This document shows, piece by piece, positions 40,910 to 53,754 of a stretch of DNA of 64,000 bases. Where the stretch lies: NCBI GenBank assembly GCA_951804985.1, contig OX638134.1, positions 6,076,001 to 6,140,000 of the forward strand, given 5' to 3'. Each line of letters opens with the position of its first letter. Positions within the stretch are counted from its first letter, which is position 1. Made by a program: the position numbers and the translations under genes. The stretch comes from Dryomyza anilis (taxonomy: Eukaryota; Arthropoda; Insecta; Diptera; Dryomyzidae). The notes beneath the pieces were generated by a model, which searched no databases, had not been told where the DNA came from, and was given only the letters and a program-made list of their open reading frames with translations.

Positions 40910-42376
40910 TAGGGATGTCAATCCCGGGATCCCGGGATCCCGGGATTTGAGTCAAATCAGTCCCGAAAAACTCATCCCGGGATCATCGTTAAATCCCGGG
41001 ATTTTCGGGATTACAAAAAACGCTAGTAGATCAATTTTTAATAGTTTATTCAAAAGTCTTTCAATGTTTGTGTACACATTTTGTGAAAAAGTAAATCTAA
41101 CATTTAATCAAGGTTTGAAACCTAAACGAATAACGGTTTCGATTTCGGTTTTTTCCGCGTTTTGGTTTCGGTTTTAGGTTTTTATTACGAAACGGTTTCA
41201 GTATACCGGTTCCAAGTTACGGTTTCGGTTTTGATTTCGGTTTTTGTATAAAATTTCTTTTAATTCCATATTTTTCAAATAACTTAACATTGCACTATGG
41301 GACATAAGATTAGTCTAGCTCGCCGAAAATTGTACAAGAAATTTTTTTTATTTTGGGAATTCAAAATTTTATTAAATGACATTAAACATGCCTTGTACTT
41401 AAGATCTTCTATATAAAATAAAATATGTTTTCCTGTTTCTTTTTATGCTTTTTTAAAAACCGTTTTAAACTAGTATAAAACCGAAACGGTTTATTTCTGA
41501 TTTTCGTATAACGGTTTCGATTACGGTTTCGATTACGGTTTCGGTTTTAAATGGATATCGGTTTTAAACGGATATCGGTTTCGGTTTCGACTACGGTTTC
41601 AATCCTTGGATTTAATGGACTAAAATCTTAAAACACTGACGTAAATAATAATGAGTTACATGCTTTTTGACTTTGAACAAATTCACACATTTTTTAAAAT
41701 TACGTCACTTTCGACTAACAACACTGTTCGGCAATCATTTTCTCATATCATGCCTGTATAATTTTAATGTACTGATTCGAACTGCGTTTTTAGTTTTTTC
41801 CGTATACGTAATGTTTTGGAGAAAAATGCAATTTATTATTTTTGCATTTTTCACTGCATTTAAAAACAAACTTTTTTTTATAAAAAGACTAAACAGCCAT
41901 TGAATAAAAATTAAAATAGTTATTGCCCATGAACAAGTCAACTTCGTTGTTTGAGATATATTTTTTTTTTTAAATTATATTTTTTTTATAAAATATTGTT
42001 TTCCACAAAAAACCAATATCCCAATAACAAATTTTGTTGTTCATTCAAAATTTTAATTTTCTTATATTTGTACTAAAAAATAAATTTTAAATAAAAAGTA
42101 TTAAAAAAATGTTTGATGATCAACTGGGGTTTATATATCGCGGATTTAGTATACCATGTATATTTGAATACCCAACCTGAAAACAGATGCATTTGAATAT
42201 ATGACTTTTGTTTGACTTAAGCATTATAATTGTTTATTATTTAAACACAGATATGGTTATTTTATGTCTTTGCTATTATTTTTTTAAATCCCGGGACTAA
42301 TCCCGGGATCCCGGGATTCAAATTTTTTAGTCCCGAAATTTCGGGATTGAAAAATAGTCCGGGATTGACATCCCTA
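40910..42376 (+). mobile_element. Non-autonomous hAT-like DNA transposon (1,467 bp)
   Basis: Perfect 18-bp terminal inverted repeats TAGGGATGTCAATCCCGG begin at 40910 and end at 42376. They are flanked by an exact 8-bp target duplication TCCGGAAC (40902-40909 and 42377-42384). The 8-bp duplication and the TAGGG terminus fit the hAT superfamily. Subterminal regions are packed with the palindrome ATCCCGGGAT: perfect copies at 40921, 40929, 40937, 40974 and 40993 on the left and 42300 and 42308 on the right, plus the 16-bp palindrome TCCCGAAATTTCGGGA at 42331-42346. Such clusters are typical transposase-binding sites. No transposase is recognisable, so the element would depend on an enzyme made elsewhere. 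A second element is nested inside. Confidence 0.9.
41109..41608 (+). mobile_element. Nested hAT-like MITE (500 bp) inside the larger hAT element
   Basis: Terminal inverted repeats CAAGGTTTGAAACC (41109) and the reverse complement of CAAGGATTGAAACC (ending 41608) match at 13 of 14 positions. The flanking octamers CATTTAAT and GATTTAAT match at 7 of 8, consistent with an aged 8-bp target duplication. Both halves are filled with at least fifteen CGGTTT motifs (ACGGTTTCG, ATCGGTTT), mostly in the same orientation. There is no coding capacity. The imperfect ends suggest that it is older or more decayed than the host element's perfect termini would imply. Confidence 0.75.
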
Positions 42377-45057
42377 TCCGGAACCCACCGATCGAATTAT
42401 ATGAAATTTACAGTGAAAAATTATGTATTAAATGTCTATAAAATGCGCATACTTTCGACCCTCTAGGACGCTCCGTTTAGGAGTTACGGCCAATTAAAGA
42501 AAATTTTTAAAAATCGATTTTCAAAACCCTATTATTCCGGAACCCACCGATCGAATTATATGAAATTTACAGTGAAAAATTATGTATTAAATGTCTATAA
42601 AATGCGCATACTTTCGACCCTCTAGGACGCTCCGTTTAGGAGTTACGGCCAAATAAGGAAATTTTTATAAATCGATTTTCAAAACCCTATTATTCCGGAA
42701 CCCACCGATCGAATTATATGAAATTTACAGTGAAAAATTATGTATTAAATGTCTATAAAATGCGCATACTTTCGACCCTCTAGGACGCTCCGTTTAGGAG
42801 TTACGGCCAATTAAAGAACATTTTTATAAATCGATTTTCAAAACCCTATTATTCCGGAACCCACCGATCGAATTATATGAAATTTACAGTGTAAAATTAT
42901 GTATTAAATGTCTATAAAATGCGCATACTTTCGACCCTCTAGGACGCTCCGTTTAGGAGTTACGGCCAATTAAAGAAAATTTTTAAAAATCGATTTTCAA
43001 AACCCTATTATTCCGGAACCCACCGATCGAATTATATGAAATTTACAGTGAAAAATTATGTATTAAATGTCTATAAAATGCGCATACTTTCGACCCTCTA
43101 GGACGCTCCGTTTAGGAGTTACGGCCAATTAAAGAAAATTTTTAAAAATCGATTTTCAAAACCCTATTATTCCGGAACCCACCGATCGAATTATATGAAA
43201 TTTACAGTGAAAAATTATGTATTAAATGTCTATAAAATGCGCATACTTTCGACCCTCTAGGACGCTCCGTTTAGGAGTTACGGCCAAATAAGGAAATTTT
43301 TATAAATCGATTTTCAAAACCCTATTATTCCGGAACCCACCGATCGAATTATATGAAATTTACAGTGAAAAATTATGTATTAAATGTCTATAAAATGCGC
43401 ATACTTTGGACCCTCTAGGACGCTCCGTTTAGGAGTTACGGCCAATTAAAGAACATTTTTAAAAATCGATTTTCAAAACCCTATTATTCCGGAACCCACC
43501 GATCGAATTATATGAAATTTACAGTGAAAAATTATGTATTAAATGTCTATAAAATGCGCATACTTTCGACCCTCTAGGACGCTCCGTTTAGGAGTTACGG
43601 CCAATTAAAGAAAATTTTGAAAAATCGATTTTCAAAACCCTATTATTCCGGAACCCACCGATCGAATTATATGAAATTTACAGTGAAAAATTATGTATTA
43701 AATGTCTATAAAATGCGCATACTTTCGACCCTCTAGGACGCTCCGATTAGGAGTTACGGCCAATTAAAGAAAATTTTTATATATCGATTTTCAAAACCCT
43801 ATTATTCCGGAACCCACCGATCGAATTATATGAAATTTACAGTGAAAAATTATGTATTAAATGTCTATAAAATGCGCATACTTTCGACCCTCTAGGACGC
43901 TCCGTTTAGGAGTTACGGCCAAATAAGGAAATTTTTATAAATCGATTTTCAAAACCCTATTATTCCGGAACCCACCGATCGAATTATATGAAATTTACAG
44001 TGTAAAATTATGTATTAAATGTCTATAAAATGCGCATACTTTGGACCCTCTAGGACGCTCCGTTTAGGAGTTACGGCCAATTAAAGAAAATTTTTAAAAA
44101 TCGATTTTCAAAACCCTATTATTCCGGAACCCACCGATCGAATTATATGAAATTTACAGTGAAAAATTATGTATTAAATGTCTATAAAATGCGCATACTT
44201 TCGACCCTCTAGGACGCTCCGTTTAGGAGTTACGGCCAATTAAGTAAAATTTTTAAAAATCGATTTTCAAAACCCTATTATTCCGGAACCCACCGATCGA
44301 ATTATATGAAATTTACAGTGAAAAATTATGTATTAAATGTCTATAAAATGCGCATACTTTCGACCCTCTAGGACGCTCCGTTTAGGAGTTACGGCCAATT
44401 AAAGAAAATTTTTAAAAATCGATTTTCAAAACCCTATTATTCCGGAACCCACCGATCGAATTATATGAAATTTACAGTGAAAAATTATGTATTAAATGTC
44501 TATAAAATGCGCATACTTTCGACCCTCTAGGACGCTCCGTTTAGGAGTTACGGCCAATTAAAGAAAATTTTTATAAATCGATTTTCAAAACCCTATTATT
44601 CCGGAACCCACCGATCGAATTATATGAAATTTACAGTGAAAAATTATGTATTAAATGTCTATAAAATGCGCATACTTTCGACCCTCTAGGACGCTCCGTT
44701 TAGGAGTTACGGCCAATTAAAGAAAATTTTTATATATCGATTTTCAAAACCCTATTATTCCGGAACCCACCGATCGGATTATATGAAATTTACAGTGAAA
44801 AATTATGTATTAAATGTCTATAAAATGCGCATACTTTCGACCCTCTAGGACGCTCCGTTTAGGAGTTACGGCCAATTAAAGAAAATTTTTATAAATCGAT
44901 TTTCAAAACCCTATTATTCCGGAACCCACCGATCGAATTATATGAAATTTACAGTGAAAAATTATGTATTAAATGTCTATAAAATGCGCATACTTTGGAC
45001 CCTCTAGGACGCTCCGTTTAGGAGTTACGGCCAATTAAAGAAAATTTTTAAAAAATT

Positions 45058-45096
45058 AGTATGCGCATTTTATAGACATTTAATACATAATTTTAC
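45058..45096 (-). repeat. Inverted satellite fragment
   Basis: Starting AGTATGCGCATTTTATAG and ending ACATAATTTTAC, this 39-base segment is the reverse complement of the GTAAAATTATG-to-GCGCATACT part of a monomer. It is the only opposite-orientation piece I noticed in the array. The monomer on its right resumes at TTCGAATTATATG without the CCGGAACCCACCG part. Confidence 0.9.
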
Positions 45097-48000
45097 AAAA
45101 ATTTTTCGAATTATATGAAATTTACAGTGAAAAATTATGTATTAAATGTCTATAAAATGCGCATACTTTGGACCCTCTAGGACGCTCCGTTTAGGAGTTA
45201 CGGCCAATTAAAGAAAATTTTTAAAAATCGATTTTCAAAACCCTATTATTCCGGAACCCACCGATCGAATTATATGAAATTTACAGTGAAAAATTATGTA
45301 TTAAATGTCTATAAAATGCGCATACTTTCGACCCTCTAGGACGCTCCGTTTAGGAGTTACGGCCAATTAAAGAAAATTTTGAAAAATCGATTTTCAAAAC
45401 CCTATTATTCCGGAACCCACCGATCGAATTATATGAAATTTACAGTGAAAAATTATGTATTAAATGTCTATAAAATGCGCATACTTTGGACCCTCTAGGA
45501 CGCTCCGTTTAGGAGTTACGGCCAATTAAAGAAAATTTTGAAAAATCGATTTTCAAAACCCTATTATTCCGGAACCCACCGATCGAATTGTATGAAATTT
45601 TCAGTGTAAAATTATGTATTAAATGTCTATAAAATGCGCATACTTTCGACCCTCTAGGACGCTCCGTTTAGGAGTTACGGCCAATTAAAGAAAATTTTTA
45701 AAAATCGATTTTCAAAACCCTATTATTCCGGAACCCACCGATCGGATTATATGAAATTTACAGTGAAAAATTATGTATTAAATGTCTATAAAATGCGCAT
45801 ACTTTCGACCCTCTAGGACGCTCCGTTTAGGAGTTACGGCCAATTAAAGAAAATTTTGAAAAATCGATTTTCAAAACCCTTTTATTCCGGAACCCACCGA
45901 TCGAATTATATGAAATTTACAGTGAAAAATTATGTATTAAATGTCTATAAAATGCGCATACTTTGGACCCTCTAGGACGCTCCGTTTAGGAGTTACGGCC
46001 AATTAAAGAAAATTTTTAAAAATCGATTTTCAAAACCCTATTATTCCGGAACCCACCGATCGAATTATATGAAATTTACAGTGAAAAATTATGTATTAAA
46101 TGTCTATAAAATGCGCATACTTTGGACCCTCTAGGACGCTCCGTTTAGGAGTTACGGCCAATTAAAGAAAATTTTTATATGTCGATTTTCAAAACCCTAT
46201 TATTCCGGAACCCACCGATCGGATTATATGAAATTTACAGTGAAAAATTATGTATTAAATGTCTATAAAATGCGCATACTTTCGACCCTCTAGGACGCTT
46301 CGTTTAGGAGTTACGGCCAATTAAAGAAAATTTTTATATGTCGATTTTCAAAACCCTATTATTCCGGAACCCACCGATCGGATTATATGAAATTTACAGT
46401 GAAAAATTATGTATTAAATGTCTATAAAATGCGCATACTTTCGACCCTCTAGGACGCTCCGTTTAGGAGTTACGGCCAATTAAAGAACATTTTGAAAAAT
46501 CGATTTTCAAAACCCTATTATTCCGGAACCCACCGATCGAATTATATGAAATTTACAGTGAAAAATTTTGTATTAAATGTCTATAAAATGCGCATACTTT
46601 GGACCCTCTAGGACGCTCCGTTTAGGAGTTACGGCCAATTAAAGAAAATTTTTAAAAATCGATTTTCAAAACCCTATTATTCCGGAACCCACCGATCGAA
46701 TTATATGAAATTTACAGTGAAAAATTATGTATTAAATGTCTATAAAATGCGCATACTTTGGACCCTCTAGGACGCTCCGTTTAGGAGTTACGGCCAATTA
46801 AAGAAAATTTTTAAAAATCGATTTTCATAACCCTATTATTCCGGAACCCACCGATCGAATTATATGAAATTTACAGTGAAAAATTATGTATTAAATGTCT
46901 ATAAAATGCGCTTACTTTCGACCCTCTAGGACGCTCCGTTTAGGAGTTACGGCCAATTAAAGAACATTTTTATAAATCGATTTTCAAAACCCTATTATTC
47001 CGGAACCCACCGATCGAATTATATGAAATTTACAGTGAAAAATTATGTATTAAATGTCTATAAAATGCGCATACTTTCGACCCTCTAGGACGCTCCGTTT
47101 AGGAGTTACGGCCAATTAAAGAAAATTTTTATAAATCGATTTTCAAAACCCTATTATTCCGGAACCCACCGATCGGATTATATGAAATTTACAGTGAAAA
47201 ATTATGTATTAAATGTCTATAAAATGCGCATACTTTCGACCCTCTAGGACGCTCCGTTTAGGAGTTACGGCCAATTAAAGAAAATTTTTATAAATCGATT
47301 TTCAAAACCCTATTATTCCGGAACCCACCGATCGGATTATATGAAATTTACAGTGAAAAATTATGTATTAAATGTCTATAAAATGCGCATACTTTGGACC
47401 CTCTAGGACTCTCCGTTTAGGAGTTACGGCCAATTAAAGAACATTTTTATAAATCGATTTTCAAAACCCTATTATTCCGGAACCCACCGATCGAATTATA
47501 TGAAATTTACAGTGAAAAATTATGTATTAAATGTCTATAAAATGCGCATACTTTCGACCCTCTAGGACGCTCCGTTTAGGAGTTACGGCCAATTAAAGAA
47601 AATTTTTATAAATCGATTTTCAAAACCCTATTATTCCGGAACCCACCGATCGAATTATATGAAATTTACAGTGAAAAATTATGTATTAAATGTCTATAAA
47701 ATGCGCATACTTTGGACCCTCTAGGACTCTCCGTTTAGGAGTTACGGCCAATTAAAGAACATTTTTATAAATCGATTTTCAAAACCCTATTATTCCGGAA
47801 CCCACCGATCGAATTATATGAAATTTACAGTGAAAAATTATGTATTAAATGTCTATAAAATGCGCATACTTTCGACCCTCTAGGACGCTCCGTTTAGGAG
47901 TTACGGCCAATTAAAGAAAATTTTTATAAATCGATTTTCAAAACCCTATTATTCCGGAACCCACCGATCGAATTATATGAAATTTACAGTGAAAAATTAT

Positions 48001-51000
48001 GTATTAAATGTCTATAAAATGCGCATACTTTCGACCCTCTAGGACGCTCCGTTTAGGAGTTACGGCCAATTAAAGAAAATTTTTAAAAATCGATTTTCAA
48101 AACCCTATTATTCCGGAACCCACCGATCGAATTATATGAAATTTACAGTGTAAAATTATGTATTAAATGTCTATAAAATGCGCATACTTTGGACCCTCTA
48201 GGACGCTCCGTTTAGGAGTTACGGCCAATTAAAGAAAATTTTTAAAAATCGATTTTCAAAACCCTATTATTCCGGAACCCACCGATCGAATTATATGAAA
48301 TTTACAGTGAAAAATTATGTATTAAATGTCTATAAAATGCGCATACTTTCGACCATCTAGGACGCTCCGTTTAGGAGTTACGGCCAATTAAAGAAAATTT
48401 TGAAAAATCGATTTTCAAAACCCTATTATTCCGGAACCCACCGATCGGATTATATGAAATTTACAGTGAAAAATTATGTATTAAATGTCTATAAAATGCG
48501 CATACTTTCGACCCTCTAGGACGCTCCGTTTAGGAGTTACGGCCAATTAAAGAAAATTTTTATAAATCGATTTTCAAAACCCTATTATTCCGGGACCCAC
48601 CGATCGAATTATATGAAATTTACAGTGAAAAATTATGTATTAAATGTCTATAAAATGCGCATACTTTCGACCCTCTAGGACGCTCCGTTTAGGAGTTACG
48701 GCCAATTAAAGAAAATTTTTAAAAATCGATTTTCAAAACCCTATTATTCCGGAACCCACCGATCGAATTATATGAAATTTACAGTGAAAAATTATGTATT
48801 AAATGTCTATAAAATGCGCATACTTTGGACCCTCTAGGACGCTCCGTTTAGGAGTTACGGCCAATTAAAGAAAATTTTTAAAAATCGATTTTCAAAACCC
48901 TATTATTCCGGAACCCACCGATCGAATTATATGAAATTTACAGTGTAAAATTATGTATTAAATGTCTATAAAATGCGCATACTTTGGACCCTCTAGGACG
49001 CTCCGTTTAGGAGTTACGGCCAATTAAAGAAAATTTTGAAAAATCGATTTTCAAAACCCTATTATTCCGGAACCCACCGATCGAATTATATGAAATTTAC
49101 AGTGTAAAATTATGTATTAAATGTCTATAAAATGCGCATACTTTGGACCCTCTAGGACGCTCCGTTTAGGAGTTACGGCCAATTAAAGAAAATTTTTAAA
49201 AATCGATTTTCAAAACCCTTTTATTCCGGAACCCACCGATCGAATTATATGAAATTTACAGTGAAAAATTATGTATTAAATGTCTATAAAATGCGCATAC
49301 TTTGGACCCTCTAGGACGCTCCGTTTAGGAGTTACGGCCAATTAAAGAAAATTTTGAAAAATCGATTTTCAAAACCCTATTATTCCGGAACCCACCGATC
49401 GAATTATATGAAATATACAGTGAAAAATTATGTATTAAATGTCTATAAAATGCGCATACTTTCGACCCTCTAGGACGCTCCGTTTAGGAGTTACGGCCGA
49501 TTAAAGAAAATTTTTAAAAATCGATTTTCAAAACCCTATTATTCCGGAACCCACCGATCGAATTATATGAAATTTACAGTGTAAAATTATGTATTAAATG
49601 TCTATAAAATGCGCATACTTTCGACCCTCTAGGACGCTCCGTTTAGGAGTTACGGCTAATTAAAGAAAATTTTGAAAAATCGATTTTCAAAACCCTATTA
49701 TTCCGGAACCCACCGATCGAATTATATGAAATTTACAGTGAAAAATTATGTATTAAATGTCTATAAAATGCGCATACTTTGGACCCTCTAGGACGCTCCG
49801 TTTAGGAGTTACGGCCAATTAAAGAAAATTTTTAAAAATCGATTTTCAAAACCCTTTTATTCCGGAACCCACCGATCGGATTATATGAAATTTACAGTGA
49901 AAAATTATGTATTAAATGTCTATAAAATGCGCATACTTTCGACCATCTAGGACGCTCCGTTTAGGAGTTACGGCCAATTAAAGAAAATTTTGAAAAATCG
50001 ATTTTCAAAACCCTATTATTCCGGAACCCACCGATCGGATTATATGAAATTTACAGTGAAAAATTATGTATTAAATGTCTATAAAATGCGCATACTTTCG
50101 ACCCTCTAGGACGCTCCGTTTAGGAGTTACGGCCAATTAAAGAAAATTTTTATAAATCGATTTTCAAAACCCTATTATTCCGGGACCCACCGATCGAATT
50201 ATATGAAATTTACAGTGAAAAATTATGTATTAAATGTCTATAAAATGCGCATACTTTCGACCCTCTAGGACGCTCCGTTTAGGAGTTACGGCCAATTAAA
50301 GAAAATTTTGAAAAATCGATTTTCAAAACCCTATTATTCCGGAACCCACCGATCGAATTATATGAAATTTACAGTGAAAAATTATGTATTAAATGTCTAT
50401 AAAATGCGCATACTTTGGACCCTCTAGGACGCTCCGTTTAGGAGTTACGGCCAATTAAAGAAAATTTTGAAAGATCGATTTTCAAAACCCTATTATTCCG
50501 GAACCCACCGATCGAATTATATGAAATATACAGTGAAAAATTATGTATTAAATGTCTATAAAATGCGCATACTTTCGACCCTCTAGGACGCTCCGTTTAG
50601 GAGTTACGGCCGATTAAAGAAAATTTTTAAAAATCGATTTTCAAAACCCTATTATTCCGGAACCCACCGATCGAATTATATGAAATTTACAGTGAAAAAT
50701 TATGTATTAAATGTCTATAAAATGCGCATACTTTGGACCCTCTAGGACGCTCCGTTTAGGAGTTACGGCCAATTAAAGAAAATTTTTAAAAATCGATTTT
50801 CAAAACCCTTTTATTCCGGAACCCACCGATCGGATTATATGAAATTTACAGTGAAAAATTATGTATTAAATGTCTATAAAATGCGCATACTTTCGACCCT
50901 CTAGGACGCTCCGTTTAGGAGTTACGGCCAATTAAAGAAAATTTTTATAAATCGATTTTCAAAACCCTATTATTCCGGAACCCACCGATTGAATTATATG

Positions 51001-53754
51001 AAATTTACAGTGTAAAATTACCCACCGATCGAATTATATGAAATTTACAGTGTAAAATTATGTATTAAATGTCTATAAAATGCGCATACTTTCGACCCTC
51101 TAGGACGCTCCGTTTAGGAGTTACGGCTAATTAAAGAAAATTTTGAAAAATCGATTTTCAAAACCCTATTATTCCGGAACCCACCGATCGAATTATATGA
51201 AATTTACAGTGAAAAATTATGTATTAAATGTCTATAAAATGCGCATACTTTGGACCCTCTAGGACGCTCCGTTTAGGAGTTACGGCCAATTAAAGAAAAT
51301 TTTTAAAAATCGATTTTCAAAACCCTTTTATTCCGGAACCCACCGATCGGATTATATGAAATTTACAGTGAAAAATTATGTATTAAATGTCTATAAAATG
51401 CGCATACTTTCGACCATCTAGGACGCTCCGTTTAGGAGTTACGGCCAATTAAAGAAAATTTTGAAAAATCGATTTTCAAAACCCTATTATTCCGGAACCC
51501 ACCGATCGGATTATATGAAATTTACAGTGAAAAATTATGTATTAAATGTCTATAAAATGCGCATACTTTCGACCCTCTAGGACGCTCCGTTTAGGAGTTA
51601 CGGCCAATTAAAGAAAATTTTTATAAATCGATTTTCAAAACCCTATTATTCCGGGACCCACCGATCGAATTATATGAAATTTACAGTGAAAAATTATGTA
51701 TTAAATGTCTATAAAATGCGCATACTTTCGACCCTCTAGGACGCTCCGTTTAGGAGTTACGGCCAATTAAAGAAAATTTTGAAAAATCGATTTTCAAAAC
51801 CCTATTATTCCGGAACCCACCGATCGAATTATATGAAATTTACAGTGAAAAATTATGTATTAAATGTCTATAAAATGCGCATACTTTGGACCCTCTAGGA
51901 CGCTCCGTTTAGGAGTTACGGCCAATTAAAGAAAATTTTGAAAGATCGATTTTCAAAACCCTATTATTCCGGAACCCACCGATCGAATTATATGAAATAT
52001 ACAGTGAAAAATTATGTATTAAATGTCTATAAAATGCGCATACTTTCGACCCTCTAGGACGCTCCGTTTAGGAGTTACGGCCGATTAAAGAAAATTTTTA
52101 AAAATCGATTTTCAAAACCCTATTATTCCGGAACCCACCGATCGAATTATATGAAATTTACAGTGAAAAATTATGTATTAAATGTCTATAAAATGCGCAT
52201 ACTTTGGACCCTCTAGGACGCTCCGTTTAGGAGTTACGGCCAATTAAAGAAAATTTTTAAAAATCGATTTTCAAAACCCTTTTATTCCGGAACCCACCGA
52301 TCGGATTATATGAAATTTACAGTGAAAAATTATGTATTAAATGTCTATAAAATGCGCATACTTTCGACCCTCTAGGACGCTCCGTTTAGGAGTTACGGCC
52401 AATTAAAGAAAATTTTTATAAATCGATTTTCAAAACCCTATTATTCCGGGACCCACCGATCGAATTATATGAAATTTACAGTGAAAAATTATGTATTAAA
52501 TGTCTATAAAATGCGCATACTTTCGACCCTCTAGGACGCTCCGTTTAGGAGTTACGGCCAATTAAAGAAAATTTTGAAAAATCGATTTTCAAAACCCTAT
52601 TATTCCGGAACCCACCGATTGAATTATATGAAATTTACAGTGTAAAATTATGTATTAAATGTCTATAAAATGCGCATACTTTCGACCCTCTAGGACGCTC
52701 CGTTTAGGAGTTACGGCCAATTAAAGAAAATTTTTAAAAATCGATTTTCAAAACCCTATTATTCCGGAACCCACCGATCGAATTATATGAAATTTACAGT
52801 GAAAAATTATGTATTAAATGTCTATAAAATGCGCATACTTTCGACCCTCTAGGACGCTCCGTTTAGGAGTTACGGCCAATTAAAGAAAATTTTGAAAAAT
52901 CGATTTTCAAAACCCTATTATTCCGGAACCCACCGATTGAATTATATGAAATTTACAGTGTAAAATTATGTATTAAATGTCTATAAAATGCGCATACTTT
53001 CGACCCTCTAGGACGCTCCGTTTAGGAGTTACGGCCAATTAAAGAACATTTTGAAAAATCGATTTTCAAAACCCTATTATTCCGGAACCCACCGATCGAA
53101 TTATATGAAATTTACAGTGAAAAATTATGTATTAAATGTCTATAAAATGCGCATACTTTCGACCCTCTAGGACACTCCGTTTAGGAGTTACGGCCGATTA
53201 AAGAAAATTTTTAAAAATCGATTTTCAAAACCCTATTATTCCGGAACCCACCGATCGAATTATATGAAATTTACAGTGAAAAATTATGTATTAAATGTCT
53301 ATAAAATGCGCATACTTTCGACCCTCTAGGACGCTCCGTTTAGGAGTTACGGCCAATTAAAGAAAATTTTGAAAAAATCGATTTTCAAAACCCTATTATT
53401 CCGGAACCCACCGATCGAATTATATGAAATTTACAGTGAAAAATTATGTATTAAATGTCTATAAAATGCGCATACTTTGGACCCTCTAGGACGCTCCGTT
53501 TAGGAGTTACGGCCAATTAAAGAAAATTTTGAAAAATCGATTTTCAAAACCCTATTATTCCGGAACCCACCGATCGAATTATATGAAATTTACAGTGAAA
53601 AATTATGTATTAAATGTCTATAAAATGCGCATACTTTCGACCCTCTAGGACGCTCCGTTTAGGAGTTACGGCCAATTAAAGAAAATTTTTAAAAATCGAT
53701 TTTCAAAACCCTATTATTCCGGAACCCACCGATCGAATTATATGAAATTTACAG

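Noticed and set aside
40947..41903. Small open frames within the hAT-like element as a transposase
   Set aside because: They are under 80 codons, show no RNase H-like or BED zinc-finger motifs, and overlap the CGGTTT repeats and AT-rich filler.
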